64,000 nucleotides of DNA, from positions 967,501 through 1,031,500 of the forward strand of contig JAODUP010000040.1 of assembly GCA_025642065.1 (NCBI GenBank), given 5' to 3'. Each line of letters starts with the position of its first letter. Position 1 is the first letter of the stretch. Origin of the DNA: Paralvinella palmiformis. Its lineage: Eukaryota; Annelida; Polychaeta; Terebellida; Alvinellidae. A program made the translations under genes and the position numbers. A model generated the notes under the pieces. The model ran no database searches. It saw only the letters and a program-made list of their open reading frames with translations, and was not told the DNA's origin. Shown here one piece after another: positions 37,401 to 48,294 of the stretch.

Positions 37401-40400
37401 TTTTCCAGTTTCTCCTGTGCGTTATACACCAAAACTAGATTTTTCCAGATATTGTTTGGTTATATTATACACGGAAGATTACAGTACTGAGTGAACAGCA
37501 TCACTGTATCCAAGTGATCTGATTCAAAATAATATACCAGTGAGAGTGCTGTGATCCGAGTCTTGTTCACTTTTGACGATACCAAAAAGGCACGCAGCAA
37601 TGTACGGAGTGAAATCTTTCTGGGCATCATCTCAAAGATTGTGGAAGAAGTTGCCAAACCAAATTAAACTTGCAGCAAGTAAAGGAATATTTTGTAAGGT
37701 ACTTAAAACCCAATTATTTAAATTAGCCTATTTATAATATATAAACCAGTTCATTTATGGATAAAAAATGTTTGTGCTATATGAGCTTAGAACATGTTTT
37801 AGTAATGTTTTAACTCTAAAGCTGAATAAGGCACTACTGGCATATAAAATACTATTTTTATTATTATTTATTAATCAGTCTTTACTAGTGACTTAAGAGA
37901 TTCCTAGCCATTAAAAAGGTGACTTATTTTCTGTATCTATGAAATAAGTTCTTCCTAATTAATACACAACTTATTGATGTGATATCGATGACTGAATGAT
38001 GATCCCAGATGTTCAGTTAACGTTAAACAAAATATGAAGGCTACGCTGACTTTGAAAACACTTTTCAAAAACAGTTCACCAAACATCTAAATGATAACCA
38101 CCTGATGAGTAGCTATTTAATCTTTGTTTCAGAAAACATTCTGGCAGAAAATTAAAAACAAATTATCAAACCAAAAAGGTGATAAGGACTTATTTAGCTA
38201 TAAAAAAAAAGTAACTCTGTTCAAAACTCTAAAAAATTCAAATAATCCTGATTCTAAACAATTCTAAATCAATTATATTAAGGGCGTAATGTAATGTTAG
38301 ATAACTATGATGACTGTCTGTAGTTGATTACATTAACACTGTGATCATTAAGTCACGTTCAGCTTCATGCAGAAGATCAGCAATAACCATCTTTATTACC
38401 TGCTTCAGCAGCAGCCATAGTATGTTTTGTAGCACTCAATGAAACCATGTCATCGCCATTCTGCATATACGTCTTAAAACTGCTGTAGCTAAATAAAGAG
38501 GAAAAATAAAAAAATTATCACAGGGCCATATGCTTCCCCTTCTTCGAGTGAAAATGAAATGTATTTCTGAGCACAGCAAAAAGCTTAGAGGGGCAAAACT
38601 TACTAAGTTTTTAACCGAAATATTTTCATTCCCTAAATCAGGCCTACCAGTTCCACAAGTAACAGAAACATATACAACAACATATGAAAGTGAAGTGAGT
38701 TCACCTGTTGCACAGCCTAATTCAAGTACATGTGGGGATGGTTCAAATTGTACTATAGTTCCTATTTCTGGTGATACAAAGAATGACAATTTTCTATCTT
38801 ATGAAATTTCTCGGAAAAGAAAGCATCTTGAAATCCTTCAAAAAGCCATCAAGGATGCTCATGATGATCTAGGTGGTTTGAATGTTAGGAAGTGTTACTT
38901 ACGACAGCAGTATGTAAAAAAAAAGGGAGGCAAGCCTAAAATTAACTATTACCCGGGTGAGGTCAAAGTTGCGGGATGCAAAGAAGCAGGCCAAGAACAG
39001 GGATAAGGAAATAAAGGAACTTAAGGAGGAGAAAGGTTCTATAATCAGTAAACTAAAAGAAAAACTAGACTCTGCTGAAAAAAGGGTGCGAAAAGAACAA
39101 AAGTTGAAATTTGATATGATTTTAGCAAAATCTCGAGTTTCAGAAATTGAGGACTTGCTGGTCAAACAAAGAGACTCTGTTGGCCCTGTCCCACTGCATG
39201 AGGACAATGCTTTTACAGAGTGTGTCAGGCTATGTGTATTTGATTTGCTTGGATTAGAAGTCGGCATTGAAAAGGTGCCTTTAATAGGATGTTTAATTTC
39301 AATGTTAACTTAAAGCAGTTGCCTTCAAGGCAAACAGTGCTTCGGATATCGGATGAAGCACAATATTTGACTAAGGCATTCTATGGAGAAAAGATGGAGG
39401 ACAGTGATCATTTCGGAATTAAGAAAGATGGCACTCAGAGGCAAAAAGTCAAGATGCTTGACACTAGCATAACTTTGAAAGGTTCCTTTGGTAATACAGT
39501 ATGTCCCATAGGATGTTTAATTTCAATGTTAACTTAAAGCAGTTGCCTTCAAGGCAAACAGTGCTTCGGATATCGGATGAAGCACAATATTTGACTAAGG
39601 CATTCTATGGAGAAAAGATGGAGGTCAGTGATCATTTCGGAATTAAGAAAGATGGCACTCAGAGGCAAAAAGTCAAGATGCTTGACAATAGCATAACTTT
39701 GCCTAGTGGTGATGTCCTGCCACTAGGTTTTAGGAGGGTAGCCAAGGAGGATGCTACCTCCATTACAAATAACACAAAACTTCAGATTAACTGTTAATCA
39801 TTACTCTTTTCTTCATACAATTGAACCTAACTACATTTTTGTATATTCTTGGAAAAATCAAACTACAGTTTTGCATATTACACGTAGAGCCGCAATGAAG
39901 GCTCTCTTTTATAGCAAATTCTTGGGAAAATCCCAGTTAATTGGTTACTGGGCCACATTCACATGCAAAATGATCAAGTCTATTGGTCTACTTTTGAAAT
40001 GAATTAAAATTTCTCAAATATACAACACAATTCTCCTAAAGTTGTCAGTTACATGCAGAAATATGAAATGAAAATTATTTACAGATGTGCTACACTGCAC
40101 TGCATGAAATTTGAGAAATTCCCATCCCTGTATACAATTTAATAATATCAATACACTTTGCTTCTATTACTGACACAAGCAAATGTAATATAAATGAGGA
40201 GTGACCAATTACTACCAAAACAAACACACCAGGAGATACCACAATTAGGCAATCACTTACAATAAGAAGTATAGGCCCCATGATGCTCCAGACCCCCAAA
40301 CATTTGGGGTCACACCCCGATATAATCCGCGTAACCCTTCATGTCGCTGTATGGTGAGGAATGCATCAATGACGCCATGATACTGAGGCCTTTTGGTAGT

Positions 40401-41498
40401 TACCGTCGATGAACCTTCATGTACTAGGGAATAAAAAACACAAATAAACACATCAACAGCAATAACAAATATATTGTGACTACAAAAAAAAATTCAGAAC
40501 ACATTATACAAGTAAACAGCCAGTAAAAAACAAGATAAGAACACAAAACTGAAATGATAATTACATAGACTAATTGGATATTGACCAATGGGAGAAAAAG
40601 CTGCTTGAAATAAATGTACTTCAACATGATGTTAATGTTTGTGCTATGGACTATGTATCTTGGCATTAAATGGTTTATTTCTACATGTGAGTGACTGTTT
40701 TGTTTAGCCTATTGCTATGAATGGTTACATCACAAAATATTAAAAATACTTGTTATTAATAATATTACAATTCTTATGTAGTAGCCATCATTACTAAATG
40801 AACACAACATTCTTCTAGTTTTCCACAACACATAATCTCTATCTACAAAATATTGTTTATTCCCAAGTGCCAGCTGGTGTTTGTTTTACATCCCCAGATC
40901 ATACACTAAACAGCTTTTAATTAAAATATCGACTTAATTAAAATATCAATATCAACTTTCCAAGTCATAAAAGTGCCAACACAAGTATATTTCAAAATTT
41001 TCCAACTACACCAGCATTCGAATTTTACCATGGCACCGATGGCAAGCCCTCATTACTTGCCTTGATGCCTCAAAATTCGTCCATGGCAATAAAACCCTGT
41101 AGCTGCCCCATCGGATTTGCCTCCATGCCCTTTCTAAGTTGAACAAAAAACATATTTTATGACATTTTGTTGTAGCATATAACTTCAACCAACAGAACAA
41201 TTCTCAACCCCACGAACCAGCATCATGGGTGGATCCCTATTGCATAATCATGTGATGCTTCATAAAATGAGGCCAGTATTATGTTAATTGGGTAGCTCTA
41301 TTGTCTTGACTTTTAAGCTAGAAATGCCACAGCAAGATAGAATAAAAAGTGTAAAGAGCATGAGCTTAGTTTGGCGGCCACCAAATGTGTAAAGTTGTCA
41401 ATTTGTTCAGTTACGAGTGATTCAAATAGATGTAGTTTTGATTAGTTATTGGCCATAACATAGCTTACAGAGCAGCATCAACTTCAATGACTTTGGTG

Positions 41499-41548
<50 letters not shown>

Positions 41549-43717
41549 GAAATCTGAATTAATGTCTTTCATTGTATCGTGTGCATTGGAATAATACACT
41601 TTCCATGGCTGACAATTGCAGAATATTAACTCAAAGACACATTAATACTAATAGATTTACGATAACTCCTATTTACTTGGTGTGATAATTGTGCTATCAT
41701 TCCATAATGTTTAATATTTGTGTGGGCTATTGATTACTGTGTTACCAACACAATCGAAAAAAGTTGGATGTCAACTCAAGTCATGGCAAAATTATCATAA
41801 AGCGATATTATTGGTCTATTTGGATGGTGTGTGCTTATTTTAATTGCCGTGTGCAGAAGTTTGTTTTCATAATCACAGTCTCAATCAGTGACAACTAAAC
41901 CTACTGAATAGTCCTAGGGTATCAAAACTATCAATTGCTCCATGAAAACTTTTAATTCTATCCTTGGTACATCTAAAGAAAAAGGAGTAGCCATTCCCCC
42001 CTCCCGAAACATGGACACCATACTTCGAATTTCTAGCTAAGAGCCTGTTGCAAATGTTCTTAGATCTTCATTCATTCAAAACCAGCACACTGACTTAGAC
42101 TGTTCTTAAAAATGCCAAATATGGCAACATCCGATCTGAATATTAAATGATAACATACACAACATCAACAACTACACAATACTTCACAAAGAAATATAGC
42201 ACTGACGTAAATTAAATACCTGCACTTTATTTTTTTAATTAAATCCTTTTCAATGGACATCTTCAAATTTAAGGCCTTTTTAAGAAAACATGAACTCTGA
42301 ATTAATGACAGCAACGATCTATTTTTCCATATATTGCTTGCCTATGAGCAGTGGAAGACAATAATTTAATCAATATAAATGGAGACCACCTCGAATAAGT
42401 AGTTATTTTTTTAGTATTGTTTCTACTTCAGAATTACAGGGTCAAGAAACTAAATGCTAAATGTTACTATTTTATGGCTGGTTTTGTGCACATGGTAAGA
42501 TAAATGGGCCTGACAACATACAAAGGCTATGAGGCAAGATGACAGATGAAACACCCTTTTGAAATAGCCTGGCCTGAGTTTGAACCTGGGTTCTACAGAT
42601 CCATGGCCATCTACATTACCAGTTTGGCCATGGAGACGACGCTAATGATTAATGCGTTACAGCCACTTTTGTGTACATGGTAGGATAAATGGACTGAGTG
42701 ACCTCCAAAGGTAATGAAGTCAAGTCAACGATGAAACACTCTTCAGATATGCCCATGCTGAGATTCGAACTCAGGTGGTAGTGATCTGCGGTCCAACGTG
42801 CTACCAACTAGACCACGGAGGCATCCTTGGCCAAGGATACACATTATAATATAATATGTGCCATTTATATAGCGCCCTATTCAGCTAGATAGCTGCTCTG
42901 AAGCACTTTACAATATAATTATCCTGTCAGAGTCAGATCTGTTCTAATCCAGCATACATCTCAACTCACAAGGAAGCATACAAAGCATGCTGCCATTATA
43001 GGTACAAAGCTTTATTCAAACACATAACCATCGCATCCTGCCAGGTTCTAATTTTTATGGATGAGTGAACCAGTCACCACATTACAGCAATGCAGTTCCG
43101 GAGTTTCGAACCCATGACCTTTTAGCTACGAGTCATATGCTCTAACTTATTGCGCTATCACTGCATTTAGCCAGGATGGGTATAAATTATAAGGTTATCA
43201 TTCACTATTGGTAGTTATCTCATGTTAGATTACATTAATCATCTTTTTCCATTCCAGCATATCTATCTTGGTAACAAAGAACTTATCATATGATACCATA
43301 ACAGTTGGATAACAATCAAATCATAAAACAATGACACATTGTCACAACACAGTAGAAGACTGATAGTAAGGCAGGCTCTTAGTAATCCAAACGGGTGACA
43401 AAAACAAAACGACACATCATCAACTGGTGAAAAACTGATGGAAAGAGATGGTAGACAAGTTAGTTGAAGAATAATTTTATCAATATTAAAAACAAATTCT
43501 TTATCGCAGGACCAATTCTATTCATTTTGACAAACAAATATCACTTCAAATTATAACCAGATGCCATCTAAGGTATTAAATTTCCATACTTTTTACACTG
43601 GAACTCCACTTGTGCAGTGAAGTGAGACACCACTTGGCATTTTAGTTTTGAAAATCTGCTAAAATCTTGTTACTAAATTATGGTGAAAATACGACAGAGA
43701 TAAAAGTTGTTGTAAAG

Positions 43718-43769
<52 letters not shown>

Positions 43770-45420
43770 AAGACTATCAACATCAAACAGTAACATTACT
43801 GTTTCATACTGACTTTGTAATTTTTTTAAATAATACCAGGTTTATATCATATATGATTTAAATCACTGCAAAAAATCATGTATTTAGATTTTTTTAAATT
43901 TGTATTTATCTGTTTTATTAATTTTTTATGATTATTGCATTTATTTGTATTGATTATCAATTAACTGCAGTACCAAAAATTAGATGATGTTTAAAATCAA
44001 TTGTTACTTAGGCTAGATAACTATTTTTACATATATTTATAATTCCATTGCAATTCGATTTCAACACCATGCAGTCTAATAAGTTGATCTAATAAATCAG
44101 TAATAATTCTCACAAATCTATGGTTGGGATGAACTTGGGAGATCAACACAAAAGAAGGTGTCAAGTGAAGCCAAGCTGCTTCAAGGTGGTAAACTGGATG
44201 AATTTGAGGATGATCAGACACATGCAGTCACATCTTTTCTATGCATTTAGGGAATCATTGAGTTACTGTCAAGCATTCGCATTTAGCCAGGATGTGTATA
44301 CATCACTATTGGTAGTTATCTCATGATGAATAAATACCAGAAACAAAACCTGGCTCTGCAACGTTTAAGACTACAGTATTGTGTAATTTATTAGTTTATA
44401 CTGATACTTGTCAACTTCACAATTTCTGGCAGAAAATGGGATTATGTCAATATGTGTGGTAATACTTTGAAAAGATAAAATTTGTGGAGAAAGCAGAATG
44501 TCATGCAACATGCAAGAAACGTGGCAAAGAAATGCAAGGACTTATTGCCAGAGTTAAAAAAGCATTTATTTAAATTTAAAAAAAATAATAATTTAAATCA
44601 AATCATGATTTTTTTACACCCCTGATATATTATTAATGTCATCTCTAAGGCTGTTATCATCCATTGTAGTCTAACAATCTGTGACAGGCAGTATAAAGCA
44701 CACAGCTATCTATCTCTACAATACCTAATCTAGCTGAGCAGGGTCATCAAACTGTGACATATCACTTGGCTGATGCCACGCTTACACTTGCCTAGTAAAT
44801 GTGATGTAAACATCTTATTTATGTCACGTCCACCCTGCCACACCACTTCCTACATAAGACTGATATAGTTCATAAACACTGAGCTGTTTACACCACTGTA
44901 AACATTACAACTAGGCCCTGGTATATAGTGTGTCTTAGGTACAATGACAGTGGACTAAAGTACAGAACCTTAGGTTTCACTAACTTTCATAAAGTGAGTG
45001 AATGGGTTGACTTTATGTCTTACCGGGATACAAATTAAACTCTTTAAGACGTACACGAAAATAAAGTAGACCAAGTTTTAAACCCCTAACTCAAACAAGA
45101 ATCCCAAACCAGAAACTATGCTCTCATATATCATGATTAAGATTAATAATGCTGAATCCAGAAGTTAAACATGTAAAACAAAGTGCTGGTTAATCTAATG
45201 TTACAAATAACACAGCTTTTTTATTTGATGGATTGTTTACTTCAATGTAATAATAAACAACTGGCAGCAGCTGGACAATACAACAACTGTACTTTGGTAT
45301 GACTATAAGAGTATACACAAAACACTTTGGCACATATGCAGATTTATAATAAAGCTAAAATCTGGTATAAATATTAGAGCTGTACAAAAATAATTGTTTA
45401 GAATAAATATAATTTATTTT

Positions 45421-45463
<43 letters not shown>

Positions 45464-48294
45464 TGATAAACACATTTCAGTCATCTCATAAACACATTTC
45501 AGATGCTCAGTTTGTGTTTATATATCCATTTCCATACTATAGTAAATGGTAACATTCTATTTCTTTGGAACAAACCAATTTCTTTTGGATGTTCTTACTT
45601 TCCTGGAAAAGACATGCTTCTCAAAGGAGAAAAAAACTGACTCTGTTTAATTAAGATACAAACATCATACTTGTACAGTTATAACACTGGCAGAAAGAAA
45701 AATATTATAGGTTGTACTTTGGGCTAGAAATGTAACTGCAAAAAAGCATGGCTACATTTTAATTCACATACTTCATCTGTTTAAATTATATCTCATTTTA
45801 AGTGTTTTGGGTATAATTTATTACAGATCAGATATGTTTAAACACAAAGTTTCAGTGTCTAATGTGGATCAATAATTATTTGTAGTTCACCAAGATGAAC
45901 ATAGATAATACAAACCTGGCACTCCATATTTTTGTTTCACAACTCTACCCAGTAGGTGTGTATTTCATAAATGTTCCCAGTAATTGCTTGATAATTTGTT
46001 TACTTCAACATAAATATTACCTCACTGACACCAAATATTCCTCATATTTACTCTTCTCGAGAGCAACATGAATTTGCACACATCTTTAGGTAGACTATCA
46101 GTGTATCACCAGTTCACTGTTTGAACAGCCACGCATGTGTGAAACTCCTCCTGCCTTTAGTCACAACAAAAATACACAGTACAATGTAGTTGGTGTTGTT
46201 ACTAAAGAAGTTTCCCTGTGTTATTGTTCTTGAGCAAAATGTGGCTGATTAACAATACAGTAGGCCCCCTTTATAACGTGGTTGTTGATACACGTTGTCA
46301 AAACAGAGGTCTTTTATACACAAAATATGATTCCTAGTTGCAATAAATAAAACATATGCAATAGCTGTGAATTAACAAAAAGAATCAAACTTATTAAGTG
46401 GGTGAAGTACACACAATAATTGAATAAATGAGGGTTGTGAGAAGATGCTGGACCAAGCTGCAAGTTTCTAAAGTAGTAAAGATGATAGGCTTGTGATCAT
46501 GTGATAGGTTTGATGTGATGGTTTATGTCTATGGCTAAGTGGTGGGATGCACAAAAAATCGTTCAACTGGAAGTCAATTTAGGCATGCGATGATGCGCAA
46601 GAGTGATTGCACACCTCAGAAATGGAGCCCTGAATGTTTCAGTTTTTACTAACTAATTAAAATAATGATTTTGCCCCATATTTCACAAATTGTTGAGCAG
46701 TGGATGAAATGGTTTCTAATAACGCCCTGTATCCCTTAATATACAGTGGTATATGTTTGGTTAACCTGCAAGAGAGTAGATGATTTGTTCAGCCTAGCTG
46801 CTGGTCACACCTAAGATTTTTCAGGCAAGGGGATGACCTGACCTCTATAGGTAAACGCTGTATAAAACATGTAACTTGACTCAAACATTAACCTGAAGGT
46901 TTGTACAATTGTAGTGTTGTTCTCCGACCACAGCACTATATAGTGAATGAGAGACTTTATATAGCCTCAATGCTACTCACTATTTTTAAAGAAATGTGGC
47001 CAGGGGGTGACACACTAAGGAAATATTCCAGAAACACAGGTACAACTACAAGAATTTAAACCCACAACCTGAAGGTTTGTAGTGCAACCATCTCACCACT
47101 ATGCTACTGGAGTGTCCTCGCTGCACTATATAACACTATTAACAGTGCTCCAGTTAGGCTGCCAATAAAACTAGCCAGTCTAAGGCCAAGTATGTCTTCA
47201 AAGTCATTATATAATTTCCAGAATAAATGGCTTTATTTTCTCACCTTGCTACACCTGGATAATGATAAATAACCTGCTATTGTCTGTGATCTAATCACAC
47301 GCTGGTGCAGGGTTGGAGTTTAACCCATGTTAAAGTGCTTTAGCCCAGCCCAGCAGGTTAAACCTAGGTCTTACTAGTTTAACCTAGGTTAACCTGGAAT
47401 TTTCTTAGAATATAGTATACTGACTCAAAAATTTATACATTTTAAATACATGAAAAGTTGTTGTTTGAATGGTATGCTGTTTAAAGATGTTAAGATGCTG
47501 ACAATGTGCACCAATGAACATAATCCAATAATTAAAATATTATGCTGTTGGTAGAAACAATTAGAAGTTGGTCAAGAAAACATGTAACTTGGTAAGGATG
47601 TGAATCCTGGTCTATGTGATCTAGCCATTATGCTGCTCCGTCTTCCATCAAGTTCAGCATCAATTGAGAGGCTTTTCTCTAACTTTGGTGCTATCCAGAC
47701 CAAGCTGCGTAAAGGGTTGGGTCTGTAGTAAGCAGCCAAGCTTGTTTCTTGCTATCGTGAACTACGTGGTGGTGCAGAATTAGACTGAACACTTTTGTTA
47801 TTGTATTGTGTAGTATACTGTTATATGTGTTTTATTTAATCAACTAGTGGCGAACTGTGCCTAAATATTAGTTTAACCCGGGTTTAGCCCAAAATGGGGG
47901 TTTACCCCAACCTGGGTTAAGCTCAGCAGGTGGGTTAAACCTGCCAACCCTGCACTGGTAGGTTAAACGCTGTGTGTCTGTGTAGTCAGTAAGTTACTAA
48001 GTGTTTGACATTTTTGTCATGTATACACAACTGTATAGTCACTAATTATTTGTATGGTGTCTCATCATGTTAATTGACACAAGTTAGATCTACAGTCTGT
48101 AACCGACTAGGCATCTACACCAACAATAACACTGCCAACTTACCTTGAAATCGAACTTTTATTAGGTCCAACGGATGTAACACTAGTGTCGATATGACAC
48201 CACCACTGACACCAGCAGCGCAGTGTTCCCACCTGACACCTGCCAATAATGATACTTTACTAGGTAGTTTAGACTCGGTCAAAGTTCCCGCCAT
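24404..48294 (-). CDS. SLC25A32: Mitochondrial carrier, SLC25A32 (folate/FAD carrier) type, with two alternative last exons
   Basis: Exons on the minus strand: 48294-48144, 40423-40261, 38488-38400, 34753-34575, 33538-33425, 33169-33024, then either 28057-27808 or 24524-24404. All junctions keep frame. The products are 363 aa (proximal end) or 320 aa (distal end); the human protein is about 315 aa. The three carrier repeats are visible: PLDLIKVRF (exon 1), [11 protein letters not shown] (exon 4) and [15 protein letters not shown] (exon 6). The last two are close to diagnostic for the inner-membrane folate/FAD carrier. [11 protein letters not shown] in exon 2 and [12 protein letters not shown] in the distal last exon also match the family. 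The start is ATG 48294, with an in-frame TAA eight codons upstream. Introns hold SINEs, LINE and DNA-transposon remnants. Substrate is inferred from family only. Confidence 0.9.
26831..27019 (-). mobile_element. SINE family A
   Basis: Same order as the copy at 6.5 kb, with a TGATGATGATGATTGATG end, TTTTACGGCCACTTTTGTGC, and the tRNA-like head at the right end (CGTGGTCTAGCAGTATCGTG read on minus). It is inserted in a CA-rich tract, so the target duplication is not clear. Confidence 0.85.
27475..27512. repeat. (TA)n microsatellite
   Basis: Uninterrupted TA run within the SLC25A32-like gene. Confidence 0.9.
27783..27788 (-). terminator. Poly(A) signal of the proximal terminal exon
   Basis: AATAAA on the minus strand 20 bp past the TAA stop of exon 7A (27808-27810). 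Its presence supports 7A as a true terminal exon and not an internal cassette. Confidence 0.6.
27808..28057 (-). CDS. SLC25A32: SLC25A32-like proximal terminal exon (7A, divergent C-terminus)
   Basis: Acceptor TCGTGCAG|G completes AG from exon 6 to AGG (Arg); 82 codons and TAA follow. It encodes [20 protein letters not shown], a helix [11 protein letters not shown], and a polar tail of about 44 residues rich in Ser, Arg, Asn and Glu (start [10 protein letters not shown]). It is homologous to exon 7B along the GxxGxxKGxxPxLL..V.P...I.F..YEN pattern but differs in most other positions, so it arose by exon duplication or was captured from a related carrier. Confidence 0.8.
30489..30532. repeat. 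(AC)n microsatellite
   Basis: About 22 AC units. Confidence 0.95.
31487..32539. mobile_element. TAATC-rich element with short inverted ends (hAT-like?)
   Basis: The left end is CAGAGATGGAATAATCACAA; the reverse complement of the right end is TAGAGATGGAATGATTACAG. A second left-like end, CAGGGATGGGGTAATCGTAA, occurs inside at 31604, suggesting a nested or duplicated terminus. Both flanks are full of TGATTACA/TAATCAATTACA words. I could not find a convincing 8-bp target duplication, so the superfamily is a guess. Confidence 0.5.
33024..33169 (-). CDS. SLC25A32: SLC25A32-like exon 6
   Basis: Acceptor CATTTAG|AAC, donor TGGAG|GTTAGT, 146 bp. Encodes helix 5 with [15 protein letters not shown] (third PxxxxR/K signature) and ends in TW plus AG. 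It is the common donor for both terminal exons. Confidence 0.9.
33425..33538 (-). CDS. SLC25A32: SLC25A32-like exon 5
   Basis: 114 bp, phase 0 at both ends, donor TTT|GTGAGT. Encodes [20 protein letters not shown] and the following loop; human SLC25A32 has the matching [20 protein letters not shown]. Confidence 0.9.
34575..34753 (-). CDS. SLC25A32: SLC25A32-like exon 4
   Basis: Acceptor TTTCTAG|GGG, donor TATAAG|GTAGTG, 179 bp. Encodes helix 3 with [16 protein letters not shown], the second signature motif, and the matrix helix ending GLYK. Confidence 0.9.
35331..35512 (-). mobile_element. SINE family A with 11-bp target duplication
   Basis: TATCTCCATGG lies at 35320-35330 and again at 35513-35523. 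The body carries ACTTTTGTGCACATGGCAGG and GGGCCGAGCGACC; the tRNA-like head is at the right end. Confidence 0.9.
35620..37735 (+). mobile_element. CR1-like LINE remnant, split by a DNA-transposon-like insertion
   Basis: RT segments in order: [10 protein letters not shown] then ITAIINRSM near 35640-35715; [20 protein letters not shown] near 35820; [10 protein letters not shown] and [13 protein letters not shown] (the GVPQGSVLGP block) near 36050-36140; [10 protein letters not shown] (the YADDTQLY box with D to N) near 36215; [17 protein letters not shown] near 36320; [13 protein letters not shown] and [17 protein letters not shown] near 36610-36715; [20 protein letters not shown]. The C-terminal end ([31 protein letters not shown]) resumes at 37610-37735 after an insertion at 36799-37484. 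Clade is judged from these motifs. It lies antisense in an intron of the carrier gene. Confidence 0.88.
36799..37484. mobile_element. 686-bp inverted-repeat element with TA target site (MITE-like)
   Basis: The left end C-CATAATATTCCGTGTATAAT and the reverse complement of the right end CTGTAATCTTCCGTGTATAAT are about 85% identical over 21 bp. TA sits on each side (36797-36798 and 37485-37486). It interrupts the CR1-like LINE. No transposase recognised. TA duplication points to the Tc1/mariner/pogo side of DNA transposons, as inference. Confidence 0.7.
38400..38488 (-). CDS. SLC25A32: SLC25A32-like exon 3
   Basis: 89 bp, acceptor TTTATTTAG|C, donor GAAGCAG|GTAATA. Encodes [10 protein letters not shown], the loop [12 protein letters not shown] and MAAAEAG, matching the start of the second repeat in the family. 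Too short and startless to stand out as an ORF; found by splicing phase. Confidence 0.85.
39284..39477 (+). repeat. 194-bp direct repeat, copy 1
   Basis: Identical to 39508-39701 except for two visible substitutions (GAGGACAG/GAGGTCAG and GACACTAG/GACAATAG). A 30-bp spacer separates the copies, period 224 bp. Confidence 0.95.
39508..39701 (+). repeat. 194-bp direct repeat, copy 2
   Basis: Second copy. Only this one continues into the next conserved segment (SGDVLPLGF), so copy 1 is the inserted duplicate. Confidence 0.95.
40261..40423 (-). CDS. SLC25A32: SLC25A32-like exon 2
   Basis: 163 bp, acceptor TTCCCTAG|TA, donor TTATT|GTAAGT. Encodes the first matrix loop and helix 2: [20 protein letters not shown] then [20 protein letters not shown]. 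Confidence 0.9.
41504..41547. repeat. (TA)n microsatellite
   Basis: About 22 TA units in intron 1 of the carrier gene. Confidence 0.95.
42446..42640 (-). mobile_element. SINE family A, old diverged copy
   Basis: Retains TTTTGTGCACATGGTAAGAT, ATGGGCCTGAC and GAAACACCCTTTTG, but the tRNA-like head is heavily mutated. It is directly followed by a second, better preserved copy. Confidence 0.75.
42641..42826 (-). mobile_element. SINE family A, second tandem copy
   Basis: Has ACAGCCACTTTTGTGTACATG, CTGAGTGACCTCCAAAGG and the tRNA-like head ending GACCACGGAGGCA at the right. Confidence 0.85.
42848..43170 (-). mobile_element. SINE family B, minus-strand copy
   Basis: Read on minus: the head GATAGCGCAATAAGTTAGAG with B-box-like GGGTTCGAAACTCC is at the right end. 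The body with GGTGACTGGTTCACTCATCC and the tail AGGGCGCTATATAAAT are to the left. Matches the copy at 6750-7049. Confidence 0.85.
43721..43767. repeat. (CA)n microsatellite
   Basis: About 23 CA units. Confidence 0.95.
43864..44630. mobile_element. Possible old hAT-like element
   Basis: The reverse complement of the right end, CAGGGGTGTAAAAAAATCAT, resembles hAT termini. The left side has CACTGCAAAAAATCATG. The match between the ends is partial and I see no target duplication. Confidence 0.3.
47308..47952 (+). mobile_element. hAT element remnant with transposase C-terminus
   Basis: The ends CAGGGTTGGAGTTTAACCCA and (right, reverse complement) CAGGGTTGGCAGGTTTAACC form inverted repeats. Flanks CGCTGGTG (47300-47307) and CACTGGTA (47953-47960) form an 8-bp duplication with two transition differences. 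Inside, 47630-47788 reads [31 protein letters not shown], two stops, then [14 protein letters not shown]. This is the conserved dimerisation region at the C-terminus of hAT transposases. Only this piece of the transposase remains, so the copy is an internally deleted derivative. Confidence 0.85.
48144..48294 (-). CDS. SLC25A32: SLC25A32-like exon 1 with start codon
   Basis: ATG at 48294-48292 is the first Met after an in-frame TAA at 48318-48316; the GTG at 48312 need not be invoked. Encodes [14 protein letters not shown], then helix 1 with [20 protein letters not shown]. Donor TTTCAAG|GTAAGT. Confidence 0.9.

Larger units (their letters stand above)
34754..38399 (-). other. Intron 3 of the SLC25A32-like gene
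   Basis: Holds a SINE A copy (35331-35512) and, in antisense, the CR1-like LINE (35620-37735) with its TA-flanked insertion. Nothing else recognised. Confidence 0.6.
38530..39800 (+). pseudogene. Transposon-type coiled-coil protein ORF with internal duplication
   Basis: Frame 1 (38530-39006) has a Ser/Thr-rich N-terminal part and an acidic/basic helix. After a one-base frame change near 38955 a strongly charged coiled coil follows ([19 protein letters not shown] onward, 38975-39180). Next is a repeated domain with [20 protein letters not shown] and [18 protein letters not shown], ending in [15 protein letters not shown] at about 39745. I associate this layout with uncharacterised transposon-encoded proteins of marine invertebrates, but I cannot name the superfamily. 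The frameshift, an internal duplication and stops make it non-functional. It lies antisense in intron 2 of the carrier gene, starting 41 bp from exon 3. Confidence 0.6.
40424..48143 (-). other. Intron 1 of the SLC25A32-like gene
   Basis: 7.7 kb without a visible exon. Contains (TA)n at 41504-41547, two SINE A copies and one SINE B (42.45-43.17 kb), (CA)n at 43721-43767, an AT-rich element with AAAAAATCATG ends (about 43.86-44.63 kb), (AT)n at 45425-45458, a pogo-like end motif CAGTAGGCCCCCTTTATAAC at 46258, and the hAT remnant at 47308-47952. Confidence 0.6.

Noticed and set aside
38436..38789. 117-codon minus-strand ORF overlapping carrier exon 3
   Set aside because: Frame differs from the exon 3 reading frame and is antisense to the transposon ORF; a shadow.
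38899..39267. Ser-rich 122-codon minus-strand ORF
   Set aside because: Antisense shadow of the Lys/Glu-rich coiled coil.
46258..46880. pogo/Tigger-like element
   Set aside because: Only one end motif (CAGTAGGCCCCCTTTATAAC) is clear; I could not find a matching right end.
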